From Gonapodya prolifera JEL478 (lineage: Eukaryota; Monoblepharomycota; Monoblepharidomycetes; Monoblepharidales; Gonapodyaceae), in NCBI GenBank assembly GCA_001574975.1, contig KQ965746.1:443812-507811 (forward strand): a DNA stretch of 64,000 bases, in the 5' to 3' direction. The notes beneath the pieces were generated by a model. It was not told where the DNA came from and ran no database searches. It saw nothing but the letters and a program-made list of their open reading frames with translations. Position numbers and translations under genes: made by a program. Positions 21,543-33,614 of this stretch are shown piece by piece. The stretch's first letter is position 1; each line of letters begins with the position of its first letter.

Positions 21543-23657
21543 ATGATCGTGACAAGCACCGCATCCATCCTACGCTCCAGCTTCTTCCGCAATCTTTCGC
21601 CTGCGCCGCCATCGTGGCTCTGCGCTATCCCGATCGCGCACAAATCAGCCTCGCAACGGCCCTCCGCATCACTCAGAAACCTCGCAACCACGACCGCGCG
21701 GCTCCCCCTCTCCGATGTCCGCATCATTGCAGTGGAGCAGTTTGGCGCGGGACCTTTCGGAACGACACATTTGTGCGACATTGGCGCGGAAGTCATCAAA
21801 GTAGAGGATCCCAACAATGTAGGCACTCGATACGGGAAAACAAGCGTTCCCGGAGTGGTGGTCACACTTGTGGAATGAATTTCAATTGGTTTCAGGGTGG
21901 GGATGTTGCTCGGTACGTTCCGAGCCCGGCGAAGGTGCGTCCGTTGGTGATGGCAGGTTTGGTACAACGGCAATAGACTTACATCGGGCAACTCTCTAGG
22001 TCGCAGAGGACAACATATACTTCGAGTGCTTCAATCGAAACAAGAAGGTCCGTTGGGACAAATTTAATTCCGTTTCGGGAGGTGAACATCCTTCCGAATG
22101 AAATCTGTCTACAGTCTATCAGCTTGGATCTCAGCAAACCAGCGGGGAAGAAAGTGTTTGAAGATCTCGTCAAAGTTTCCGATGCTGTCTACTCGAACCT
22201 TCGAGGTGAGCTTGCACCGTCGCTGGTACAACCCGTCCACAGGCTCAGTTCGGGATGTACCAATAGGGGACGTGCCTAAGAAAATCGGGATCACGTACGA
22301 GCAACTCAAGCACGTCAACCCGAAAATAGTGTGCGTCTCGTTGTCGGCGTTTGGAATGTCTGGCCCGAGGCTGAAGGTGAGGTGTTGGGTGTGTGAATAG
22401 CCACTCAGGTGATAGGAATTGACGTCGCTTTAGAATCCAGGATACGATCCCGTGCTTCAGTGCGTACCCGCCTCGTGTCAATTGAACGTTTTCAGTCATT
22501 TCATGATGTACGTCCTCATTGTTTCGTTTCACACGGACATGTGTCACTTTCAGGGGACTGTGTGGTAGGTTTGCCTCTCGCTCCGCTGGAGTTTGGACTT
22601 ACGATTTGTGTGTTAGGATGGATGGATGTGACAGGAGACCCGGATGGCCCTCCAAGTGAGTTCTCTTGCTCGCTCAGCGCACGACCGAACAAACGACGAC
22701 GTTACGCCAAACGTTATCCCAGCCAAGTCCGGTCTGTCCCTCGTCGACTACGCAGGCGGAGTTATTGCAGCACTCTCGCTCGTTTCAGGCGTGCACGCTG
22801 CTCGTCGGGATGGTGCCGGGATGGACTGCGATGTCAGCTTGTATGACACCGCAATGAACTTTTGTGAGTGTTTGTTGTCGATTGGGGCAGCGCGGTGATT
22901 GATGCCTGTTTGCGAAGTGGGCTATCCGGCTACATTCAACCTTTCTACGGGCGGTAAATATCGACCGGAGCGATCTTATCACTCCGCACACCCAACGCTA
23001 ATACCATTCCAGGTGAGATTTGCACGTTATGGACTTATATATTGCTCGTTGCACAATGTTTTTGTTCTTTTTGGTAGGCTTGCCCAACTTCTGATGGCTG
23101 GATTACGATTGCATGCGCGAAAGAAAAGTTCTGGCAAAGGCTTTGCGGGTGTGTGTGGCTGAGATATCGAATTCGACACTTCCCACCCATCATCATCCCT
23201 TCGCAGAGTGTTTGGGAAACCCGAGTGGACCACAGATCCCAAATTCAAGGACTTTGCTGCTCGTCATCAGAACCGCACTCTCGTGGTGAACGCCATTGAG
23301 GCGGTCACGCAAACGAAAACGTCTGCTGAATGGCTCGAGCTTCTTGAGGACGCCGGAGTGCCATGTGGTCCCGTGAACTCAGTGCATGACGCACTGAGAG
23401 ACGCACACTTGCCGAGTCGGGATCTCTTGGTGGAATATGACCACCCGACTCTGGGAACTGTAAGGCATATCGGATCTCCAGTTAAAGTTGGGAACATGCA
23501 TCGCGTTCATCAGCGGGGACCGATGAGGAACGAACATGGAGACGAGTTGATGAGGGGACTTTTGGGGTACGACAGCGCGGCAATCCAAGAGCTGAGGAGC
23601 GACGGAGCGTTCGGAAAGAGTGCAGATGATTCAGGCAGATTAGAGGCAGCCATGTAA
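21543..23657 (+). CDS. Class III (CaiB/BaiF) CoA-transferase, probably mitochondrial
   Basis: Formyl-CoA transferase/SUGCT-type enzyme that moves CoA between carboxylic acids. Twelve exons close to 465 residues: 21543-21818, 21896-21934, 22000-22047, 22115-22205, 22267-22376, 22434-22459, 22554-22564, 22617-22655, 22723-22863, 22918-23012, 23078-23148, 23207-23657. The first ~60 residues are rich in Ser, Arg and Ala, with many hydroxylated residues and no acidic ones in the first 50, as in a mitochondrial presequence. Family motifs: VRIIAVEQFGAGPFGTTHL, ADEVIKVE-like AEVIKVEDPN, GYDPVLQ, WMDVTGDPDGPP, and MDCDVSLYDTAMN with the Asp expected to form the acyl-anhydride. Exon 7 is only 11 nt. 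Mammalian SUGCT (glutarate CoA-transferase) is a likely relative; the substrate cannot be read from the sequence. Confidence 0.9.
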
Positions 23658-23817
23658 CTAAAAACAGTATTGGGAACATTCCATTTATTCCACCCGGAAG
23701 CAAAGAAGGCAGGCACGGTCGGCACGCTGCCGGCCACAGGAGGCAGAGGCGGAGTTTGCAAACGTCGATGCTGGTTTTATCGACGTCCACCACTCGATTG
23801 CAGCTACAGTTGGACAC

Positions 23818-25694
23818 ATGAGCTCTTTCATCAAACTCAGAGATGTTGAGAGGTCGATACCCTTTACGATAACAGCCGCATGTCTTATTGGTTTCGAGAC
23901 GTTGGGACAACGCCAGGCCAATGGAGTGTTTCAAGTGCCTATCCAGTCCACTCTAGGCTATGGAAGAACCGTGTTTTCGGTAAGATTAACCAGTTGGAGC
24001 AGCTGGTTTGGTTACTTATACGTTACGCCTCCCAGTTATCAATCGCAATCGTTTTGCTACTTATGGGACTTCTTGCTCCACTTTGCTCCATTATCATTGA
24101 GAAATATGGACGGCCAGGCGTTCTCTTCGTAACAGCCTCTGTCTGCTATCTTACTGGGACTTTGGTGGGTGGAACGTCGGTTTCATAAATCTGCGAAGAA
24201 CCTGTCTTGATTCGTTCCCCGCGACACTGCAGATATTCAGCTTGGCTTATGAGATCAATAATCCAGGTCTTTGGGTTGCAGGAATATCCATATTTACTGG
24301 GATTGGGTGTGAGTGTGTTCGAGTCGATACCCATTACCGAAGCATCGAAAATTGACTTGACTTGTCTCGCCGCTTGAAAGTGGCTGGAACTGGGTTTCCC
24401 GTGATGCTGGGAGAAGTGGGACGGCTCTTCCCAGGAAATGACCCTCGCGCCCTCAGTAGGAGAGCTCTTCTTTTTGGCATTGTACCATCTATAGCTCAGA
24501 CTGGACAGGTGGGTTCCAAAGCTAGCATTTACGAAACTTCTATTAACGACTTTCAATCAGTTTGTGTTTGCGCCAATCGCGCGCAGCCTAAATGCCTCTC
24601 TTGGCTGGAGCGTCACAGCGCGGATATTCTTCTACCAAAGCATTATAATTTTTCCACTGGCATTTGTCCTCCGACGAAAAGCCGGGGCAACCAGTGCAGC
24701 AGCCACTCAGCAACGGCAAGTAGCGGAAAGTTCGGTGGAGGAAAAAAAGCCCGTCCCGGACAACAATGGCGACACTGTAAAGACAGTGGTTAGAGTCCCC
24801 GAGCCGCCAACAGTAGGACTTGCAATTAGAGAAGGTGAGAAGACAAGATTTTTGTTAAAGTCGATTTCGTTCCAATTCCCCTTTTAGCCCTTGGATTCAG
24901 CCCTTTCCTTCTGATCAGCAGTGCTTATTTTGTGTGCGGATGGCACGTTGGTTTTGTTGGCGCGCGTGAGTGAAATTCGTCGGAGTGAGACCTGAACATC
25001 CCAGTGACACACTTTCCTCTTGGTTGCTCCATAGATATCTCTCCTTATCTTCAGGTGAGACTACGGTTTACATTATTATGTGAAGGTTGCTAAAATTATA
25101 ATAACAGGATCAAGGTCTTTCAGCTGACATCGCCGCATGGTCGCTTTCCGCAATCGGGTTGGGTAGTGCCGTTGGCACGTTCCTCGCTGGGTTTCTGCCC
25201 TCCCGGATCAAATGGCTGAACACCAAATGGCTGCTTGCATACATTTATTTCATGCGTGGAGCCCTCTTGCTGCTGTTCCTTTTGATACCAATCAACGCAA
25301 CGTTCACCATGATCTTCTCCACACTTTTTGGTATCCACTGGTTGTCTACGGTACCACCAACGACTTCTTTGCTTGCAAAGTACCTTGGGACAAAATGGCT
25401 GGGAACAATTTCGGGAAGTGAGTATACAAATATGTCCCCCATCCTCTTTCTTTTATAAACTTTATTTCAGTGGCTTTTGCTGCTCACCAAGTTGGCTCAT
25501 TCCTCGGAGTGTATCTGGGAGCGTTAGAATATGACACCACGAAGAGCTACGCGATATGCTGGTGGATCAGCTTTGGGCTTGCGCTCTTCGCTGGCACTTG
25601 CGTGACTTTCAGCCACCAAACAAGCCTCAGAGAGAAGATTTCGTCCGAGGAAACGTATGCGAAACTTGCGGAAAACTCGGAACAAGACGCCTAA
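23818..25694 (+). CDS. Major facilitator superfamily transporter
   Basis: Twelve-helix secondary transporter. Exons 23818-23979, 24036-24164, 24233-24308, 24381-24508, 24561-24834, 24888-24965, 25035-25054, 25108-25417 and 25471-25694 close to 466 residues. Helices are visible throughout, for example LSIAIVLLLMGLLAPLCS, NASLGWSVTARIFFYQSIII, LGFSPFLLISSAYFVCGWHV, MRGALLLLFLLIPINATFTM and YAICWWISFGLALFAGTCVT. The motif EKYGRPGVLFV after helix 2 is the MFS motif A region (weakly conserved here). The central cytosolic loop (about residues 215-260) is charged. GAHISPYLQDQGLSADIAAW resembles monocarboxylate-transporter-type proteins (SLC16 and bacterial oxalate/formate antiporters). Exon 7 is only 20 nt. 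Next to a CoA-transferase, an organic-acid substrate is tempting but unproven. Confidence 0.85.
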
Positions 25695-25785
25695 TTTTGA
25701 GATGTAATGTTTACAAACAGCCAAATGCATCCACAGTGGTACATAGTTAACAAGTAATTGAACATTATTATGTGATGCGATATTC

Positions 25786-28039
25786 TCATCTTTTTCCAAA
25801 CGAGCTGTTTAGAACGGACGGAGCGGCTTTCGGAGTCCCCCCTCCCTTCTTTGAGCCTCTCCACGAGCCGAACGTAACCATTTTGTCGTCCGAAATTTTG
25901 ACGAAACCTCCCACCGCATCTCGTTTGCCCGAAGACAACTCATTCTCCTCCATTTGGCTGCCACCACGCCTGAGTCTCCACGCGTTGAAAGATCCCGCAC
26001 GGGTTGCAGATCCAAGAGGACCGGTCGATTTATAGCTGAATTGAGTGAGGCGTCGAATCCGTTGGCGGAACACAACAAGAGAGACGCCGACAAGGACCGC
26101 GACACTGGCTCGGCAACTTTTGTCAGATTCTGCATTGCAATTTGCGATAGGAGAAATTACTTACCCTCCCACTGCAATGAGCGCGATCGCCCATACCGGA
26201 AGACGACTGTTGGTCAATGGGCTCCCAACCCCGCTCGAAACAGTTGCAGCTGCGTCGAGCAGGCCGGGGTTCAAACTTGCGGGTACCGCAACCTGTATTT
26301 GTCCAATCATCGGCCCGATCTCGTTCGTGATAAGAATCTGAGCTGGGGTGGTCATCACAACCGTTACCATCTTGCCATTCGAGATCGCGCTCGTCATAGT
26401 GACGGTGCCACCTTGAGCCAAAGTGATGGTGCCTGTGGTGGCCCGGAACGTTGCCAGCACATTAAAGGTGAGAGTGGAACCTCCATCTGATGCCAGAACC
26501 ATCCCGTCTGCTCGCGTTGTTCCCCCGAAGCTTTGGAAGAGGACGGTCATCAGGGTACTGTTCTGGCTTACGACTGGGTCATCCGTGGCTACGTTTGCGA
26601 GCCTTCCGAAACTGCTTCGGACTCCTGACTGAACCAGGTCCCATCGGTTCATGTCCGGAACGCTCACCACCGTGAGCTGCCAAAGGCTTGGGGCAGCTGC
26701 GGCTGTCGTAGCAGCGATGCCAGGTAACGTCGCACCGTATGATGTGACATCGTGGAAGTTGTATTGGGTCTTCGCCGGGATAAAGTGAGCTCCAACAGAG
26801 GCATTTGTTGAGAATAGAGACAGAGAGCGTGAGCAAATATCGATTGCAGGTGCGATTGGGACGGAAACTCTGATTGAATGTCCATTGTAATCAGCAGCGG
26901 TGAAACCAGTGGCGTCGTCCATGATTTGGCTGGTGAAGTCCAACTCAAATGTTCCACCCAAATTGCACACTCCCTTGGGTACCAACGTCGAGACCGTTCT
27001 CCGGACGGTACAGAGGGTTGAAATCGTCGGGTCAAAGAGCCCACAGTCGACTTCCCTTATAGAAGCTTGAACTGCCTGCTCTGTCCACCCATCTGGTTGA
27101 ACCATTCCGGTGAAAGAGTAGTTCAACGGGTAGTGTTCCACAAGCTCGTATGTGAAACTCATGCGTGCACGATTCTCCACAAATCCAGATGAGTTCACTT
27201 GCTGAACCATTGACAGGGATAATGCCGTAATGTTGAAGGAATTGGGGGTGTAGGAAACGGTATTGTCATTACTCAATTTCATTGAGATAGGAGTTCCAAC
27301 AACTAGAGCAGCGCGCGTAAGAAAAGCACACGGTAGGGAACGAAAACAGGCGACTCACCTCCGCCTGGATTTCCAGCATCCTCCCAATATAAGTACAAAA
27401 TACTCGTAGCAACCTGGTTGACATCAACGGCCCAGCCGCAACCAGATAGGGAGCTCCAACTTCCTCTCAGGATATAGTATTGGCCACAAGTGTCGGTGTC
27501 GACAAAAACGGTGGTTGAGACACAAGCAGAGTTCGCTGCAAATCATTACGGTGAATCATCACTGAATTGACCCATCAGTACAAGTTGAGCTCACCCGTAG
27601 TTCCAAGAACTATGGCATAATGCCTTTGATGGGTTTCGAAATCCCGATTCGTGAATACAGGGAAATATCACTTGTTTGGCAACCATCTGGCGTACCTCTC
27701 TTTGACCAGATCCGCGTCGACTAGGAACTCAATGTCGTCCATTGCAAGCTTCATACCTGCAAGGTCTGCCCGTGCTTGACTATGGATTGACGATGTCTGT
27801 GTGATGTGGCTCAATACGGTACAACCAGCTGTTTCCGCTTGACTAAAGTCCGGTGCCACACCAGCGACTGTCGGCCTCCCGCCTGGAATGACATCTGCTC
27901 CCAGTGTGCTCGAAAAAGTCTGGGCGATGACCCGAGTTGCGAAGTAAACGAGGAGGGATAAAAGGGTGGCGGACAAACGCCAGCGCTGTCCAAGTCTCCG
28001 GGATCCAGTCCTCGCACTTCGCATGTGTGGGCCACCCAT
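25786..28039 (-). CDS. Secreted-type I membrane protein, large ectodomain, unknown
   Basis: No known domain recognised. Exons on the minus strand 27696-28039, 27595-27623, 27359-27535, 26165-27302 and 26104-25786 close to 668 residues. A signal peptide is clear: RRLGQRWRLSATLLSLLVYF ending near ATRVIAQ (start 28039 or the second Met at 28024). The ectodomain of ~530 residues has scattered Cys (SACVSTT, DTCGQYY, SGCGWAV) and N-glycosylation sites (NVSN-like NSS, NYS, NAS). One transmembrane helix lies near residues 553-575 (LPVWAIALIAVGGVAVLVGV, followed by VFRQRIRR) and a ~90-residue basic cytosolic tail ends the protein. An in-frame TGA seen in exon 1 read-through is removed by the 27624-27695 intron. 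The architecture parallels the SH3 cell-surface protein 13 kb away, but without SH3. A surface receptor or adhesin is an inference. Confidence 0.78.
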
Positions 28040-28164
28040 CAGCCTTGGGGGACACGTCCAACTGTCGTTTACAAAGATTCGGCGGGGTTGACCTTTTCGG
28101 CAGTGAGCAGGGCGGTCGACTTTGGACAGATTAAAATTTTGTTCATTTTTGCTCAGACTTCTTT

Positions 28165-30627
28165 CTAGAGCTCGCACTCTACTTGAGAACTTCGTGACGT
28201 CCTGTTCTGGCAAATTGCAGTGACTGAAATAATCAGTCGATCCCAACCCAATCGTTCTCGCCCTTGAGTTTCGACACCCCATGTCGGAACATGCACATCG
28301 AGCTGGCAGATGCCACGTAAATGAAAAGTGCCAACGGTCCCATTTGGTCGCACATTTAAAGTTAGCAGATAGTCGATTCTGCTCAATTCTTCTTTGGGAA
28401 CGTTGTATGGTGGCGACCATAAGATGCGAACATCGGTCTCTCCCAAGTCCGCAATCTCCACAGGATATCGGCATGTCAAATGTGGTGGAGCAGAAGGATT
28501 GAAATGAAAACGTGCCAATGGCACATTGCACCTCTTTTGTTCTTCTCGAGCATCGGCCAGGATTTGGAGAATTTCGTGCACAGAAACCCACGTATCTTGG
28601 TAAATATGATAGAGCCAAGAAGGGTCCTTACAGCAAAGGTGCTCCTTGACAGGTTCACCGATAACGCGATATTGGTCTTCCTTTGGCAAGTGTGCAATTC
28701 CGCCGAGTTCTTGTGGCCTCTCTGGATGTCCGACTGTCATGTTATGATGTTGGTTCTATCAGGAGAAATGATGTTACCTTTATGAAAATGCGACGATGAT
28801 AGCGCTCATACCTCCCATGCCCGGTATATCAGATTTATTCCTTCAAGTTCTGCAAGCGTTCGATAAGGCGTAATCAAGTTGCTGTCAATGCCATAAGGAA
28901 ACAACTCAATCAACAATGCACAAGGCCTCGCGAACATGCCAGTGACCTGTTTACCGTTTGATTCAATTTTCGCTTCGGAAAAGTAGTGCTGACTCACCAA
29001 CGCTGCGCCATGCATTCCTATCAAGACTTCGGCCCTTCCAAGTAGATAAACTGTGGTTTCGAACGGCATATTATCCAAATCCACCACGACTGTTTCGAGC
29101 TCAAGCATAACTGCGATTGCGTTCGAGAGCTCAGCTTCGTTCAGAATCAGACGATTCCTTCGTCGAGATATCAGGACCGCGCCTGGGTCTGCGTAGTGGT
29201 CATACCCGTCTATTTGTGCTTCCAAAGACATAATTCGTTGAGATTCTTCGCGAATCCAGGCTGCTACTTCCTGAACTCTCCACCCTACGTTCTCGTGAAC
29301 CCAACCAGGCAAGTCATAAACAATTTGTGACCGCTCTGACTCATCAACGTCCAAAAGCAATCCAGGGTTTACAGCTTCCCCCTGTTTGTTCTCCATAGCT
29401 GCAGCTATTGGGCCTTGAGGGAGTAAGAAGCCGTATTGATACCACGTTCCTTCTTTGCTTATTCCCACGACGGCGTTTGTGAAAAGAGTGATATCATGCT
29501 CCCCACCCCGCAGGTGCTCGGAAGCCGTCCAGGGCAAGTGATAGGTGAAAAACTTTTGCCATATATCTGCGTAAGGAGTTTCGCTGGGCCAAGAATCGAG
29601 AAAGAGGAGGTGGATGTCCCTAGAAAAGGGCTCGGTTGGATCAGTCGAAGCAGGCGCAAAACGCTTCAGCGTGTGATAGATCCCGATGACGTCGTCATGA
29701 AGCACGTGCATGACTAAACCCCCAAACATATACATAACTTCATTACCACGAACAAAACCAAGATATCTTACTGTTGCCAGGATTAAATCGCCCAAATATG
29801 AACGTCTTCAAGCCAACAATACGAACAATTCGATCATTGAATGTTTGTGCGCTTATTTCATCCCAATCCCACCAATACTGTCGATGATAGGCGATAGTGC
29901 TCAGCTCTATCGCCGCTTGGCGAGGTGCTTTCGGAACATTGTGCCAAGTGGAACTTTTGTCCCTAACTGTGAACCACGTGTCCAGAACTCGGGAGTAATA
30001 CAAATTCTTGAACTCGCAAATTCGAGATTGCAGCCCCACAGCCACGTTTGCCGTGTCCGAGTAGCACCAGACAGAAGAAATGGGCAAAGCTGCAAAAGGT
30101 CGGACTTTGACCCTGACTCCTTGGCGCTGAGTCTCTGGCGGGACAATGGGTGGATCATTGAAGGTTGAAACTTGTTCGGCGGTGCGGTTTGGGGTGCTAT
30201 ACGCTTCCCCTTCCACCGATGTCCTTTGCGCATCACACACATAAGTCTCTGCACTCGAATAATGTCTTGCGGCCTCTTCCCGAAGACAGATATTTTCGCT
30301 GTTTGAGCTTTGCCTCGTCAATGTGCGCTCATCTCTGAGGTGGACTTGTCAGTGAACGTGGTGGGAAAGTTGGAACGTCACCACAGACCCGCTTTCTGTT
30401 TCACCCGATCGCTCAGCTCCTGTCCAGCTCCAAAAGACCCCTCCTCTTAACTGAAGAAATGCCAAGAAGACCAGAAAAATGCCGATTCCCAACACATAGA
30501 ACCTTCTCCTGAGGGTGGAGCGCCTTTGACGAATGGCAAGCGCTTCGTCGAGTGAGGCTTCTTCGTTTGATAAAGAGAAAATGGAACTTAGTTGAAGTCG
30601 TTGGCGTTTACGTGAACGAAGTTGCAT
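28165..30627 (-). CDS. POMGNT2-like GT61 glycosyltransferase with C-terminal FnIII-like domain
   Basis: Type II Golgi/ER glycosyltransferase. Exons on the minus strand 30389-30627, 29772-30334, 28812-29713 and 28165-28755 close to 764 residues. A basic N-terminus and a membrane anchor (FYVLGIGIFLVFLAFLQL, about residues 43-62) open the protein. The GT61 domain has MHVLHDDVIGIYHTL and the hallmark LGRAEVLIGMHGAALV. After it come GHPERPQELGGIAHL and HLCCKDPSWLYHIYQDT, which match the POMGNT2 stretch between the catalytic and FnIII domains. The last ~100 residues (VEIADLGETDVRILWSPPYN onward) are FnIII-like. Animal POMGNT2 adds beta-1,4-GlcNAc to O-mannose on alpha-dystroglycan, and EOGT is a related family. 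The acceptor here is unknown. The first donor (GTCTGT) is weak. Confidence 0.85.
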
Positions 30628-30728
30628 ATCCAGATGGGGAAGGGGGGTGAATTATGGAGTCTTGCGGAGTGAAGTATTCATTCACCTCTTTCACCCGTCG
30701 GCAACGCTTTTGCGAGCTCTCAAAACGG

Positions 30729-33424
30729 ATGCCGACATCATTGACAGAGGAAAACCTCGCGCGACTCGCACACCACTACCCTGACATCGATTATGATCAT
30801 GATGCTTTCATCGCGTCCTACATTAGCCAACAGAGCTCCCTCGTAGCACCTGCCGCCGGCGCGAACCCGCTCAACGTCGACAGCACCGCTAAAAGTATCG
30901 ATTCGGCTAGAAAAATGGATGATGGATTGCCAGACATAGTTATATCGACTGATGCTGCCCCCGAGGCAGGGAGCGGAAGGAAACGAAAACGTATCATTGA
31001 CGGACTCAGGATGAGAGACGGATCGTCCCCAAACGCTCCACCGTAAGTCTCCAGAAAAGCATGTTTAAATGGGCTTGTATCTGATGGACGAGATGGCTTT
31101 CAGTATTGGTGGACGACAGTCATCGAATCGCCGACGAACAGAGTCACCTGTCATAGTCGGTCATCCTCTCCGTAGCGTGGAATCAAAGCGACAAACTCTC
31201 CCCTCGCCGATTGAGGTCCCACCGACCAAGAAAAAGCGCGTTTCGAGGGGGACAACCAACACGGACACCCGGGAGGAGGATTTGGCAAATAAGCCCAAAC
31301 GAGTTCCAGAAGTTAGTCTCACATTTGCTAGGAGAGACCAAGGGCGTAACAATTCGATCAACAACGTCAGAGAGGAAGTGAAAGGCAAAAAGGCTTCCCG
31401 GGACCGTACCACCCGCCAACAACAACAACCGAAACATGGTGGAGAGCGGTCCACGGACAATGTTGACATGTCCCGGCGATCAAAGTCTTTAGATGTGGAC
31501 AAGAGACGCGGATCTGATATCCGCTCCAAGTTCGTGTCCCAGACTGAGAGACTCACCGTGAGTAAACTTTGTCGAGCCCCCACACTAAGTTCAAACAAAA
31601 CGGATTGAAAAATCACAGGTCCCTGTGGGAGGAGAGCTGTTGAAAAGGGTTGGGCTCTTCAGTAAGGGCGTCCGCTCTGCGCGTCTAACTTCAACTGAGA
31701 AAGGTGAGCTCCCATCACCGTAGTTCGTAGCTCATTGCAGAATCTGAGATTCTACCAGCAGTGCGGAATCCACTTTCATTCGATGAATCTCAATTTTTCG
31801 CGGAAAATCACTCAGAAACGCATTCTGAAGATGAAACACGCCCCATATCAACGTCAGCTCCTGCCAACTTACCCAATCGACCTGCGACGGACGACATAGA
31901 TACGCGCAAGAACGATGCTCCCCAAGCGCGTGCAACTGTGCTGAAAACTTTGAGAGATAACGTATCTGCTCTCCGCCCCGAAAATGCGCCCGCTCACGAC
32001 CAAAGCTCGGGGGATCATGGCAAAGAAGCTGAAAATGGTTTGAAGAGAGTGCTGATGAAGATGAAGTCAGGGCGAGCGAAGGTAGCTGACTCAGGAACGA
32101 AGCAACCTCTCATTAGCAAGTACTTTTCCAAAGATGACGAGCCTGGACAGCGTGCAAGTGATCACGGAGACGAGGACAAGGAGAACGTGGGCCCCCCGCC
32201 AGCGTCTCTTGTTCCGAAGACTGACAAGAGGAGCTCAGGTTATGATACGACGTCCAAGTCTGTGAGATGCACAGAGAATGGAAGAGAGAACTCAAAAATA
32301 TCATCAACGGCGAAACATCCCACACGTGACATAAAAGGGAAAAACGTGAAGTCAACTGCAATCACCAACGCCACGACCCCACAATTTGGTGAATCTAGCC
32401 CCCCCGGAAATCTTGTTGTCGAGGCTGCTGTTGTCGACTTGGATGTGTGCTCTCACTCCAACGGTGGAAAGCAGATTAAATCTATCTTAAAACCGCAGAG
32501 TAAACCACCGATGTCATGCGATGACATGATCGCACAGGCTCATGTTACAGAACCTGGTAAGGCACGCGCCGAGGTGAGGAAACGACGCGTGTTCGCCTTT
32601 GCAATGTTGAATGTTCACAAGTTCTCAAACCTGATCATGCCCAAAGTATAACTTTCAAGATGCACATGACGTAGACAGCTTTCCTGAGCAAGAGTTGGGA
32701 ATAGAACTGGACCGTGCCGAAGCTCTCCTGAGGGACTTGGCTGAGGCAACGATTGACCGTGGGCATTCACCGTAAGTAGTCTTGTCACGATGGAATCTTT
32801 TGGTGGCCACTCTAACGCAACTGAACCATTTTGGATGCTAGTAAAAAGCCCTCACGATCTCGTCATGAATTTAACGGTGAAAGTGGCCACATCGCCGATC
32901 ACGTTACAGGCACTCTGGGCTCTCCTGCGCGAGAAAGATGGTCGATGGACGTTTCTCTACAGGAATTCGGACTTCCAGAAGGGATGCGAGAGGACACGAA
33001 CATTCTCACTGGCACAATTGTTCTTGAGGGTGAGACCTTGCCCGGAGCTGAAGAGCTCTCCTACGTCGACCGCGAACGTGAGATTTTTCAATCAGACAAT
33101 CACCTGGGGGAAACAGACTATATTGGCTTGACCACTGTAAGCGCAGAATTCGAAAGTCCCATGGCTCTCTCCAACGGGGATATTGATTTTGGGCTTGGAG
33201 CGATGGATTACGACCCAACGGGAAGCGCCCCCGAGCAAAACTTGTTCCCGGAACTTGTGGAAATGAGTTCCGCGGAGGATGACGCAGTCGCTGTTACTGT
33301 CGCACAGCTTCCATGGAAGCGGGGGAACAAAAGCTCTGGGCAATCCTCTGCGAAGAGTCAATGGCGGCAATCAACAAAACCCGTTAACATAGAACTCCCC
33401 TTTTCAATGCCACGAAAGCTGTGA
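30729..33424 (+). CDS. Disordered nuclear protein with a PCNA-interacting (PIP) box
   Basis: Family not recognised. Exons 30729-31042, 31104-31557, 31619-31703, 31741-32556, 32675-32771 and 32842-33424 close to 782 residues (an in-frame Met at 30654 adds 25). Most of the chain is charged and disordered, with basic clusters such as SGRKRKR and TKKKRVSR that would serve as nuclear localisation signals. Near residue 405 is KQPLISKYFSK: Q-x-x-I-x-x-Y-F fits the canonical PIP box, and basic residues flank it. The C-terminal ~190 residues are acidic (LPGAEELSYVDREREIFQ). A role in replication or repair through PCNA is inferred from the motif alone. The N-terminus (LARLAHHYPDIDYDHDAFI) may be a small folded element. 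Confidence 0.7.
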
Positions 33425-33614
33425 TTTGAACTTCGGTTGATCCCCATGAATTGACTCTTCAGTGCTCAGAGTATGACATCACTGCCAGTAATACCACCTT
33501 AATCTGCTGCACTGCAATCGTTGCCATCATTACATTTCATGCATGTGGTACTATGACTATTTTCCGTATCAAAATCGTAACTACTATGTTGACTCTTAAT
33601 AACACGATTCACCC

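Noticed and set aside
27672-27680. In-frame TGA in the type I membrane protein, suggesting a pseudogene
   Set aside because: It lies inside a GT-AG intron (27624-27695) whose removal keeps the frame.
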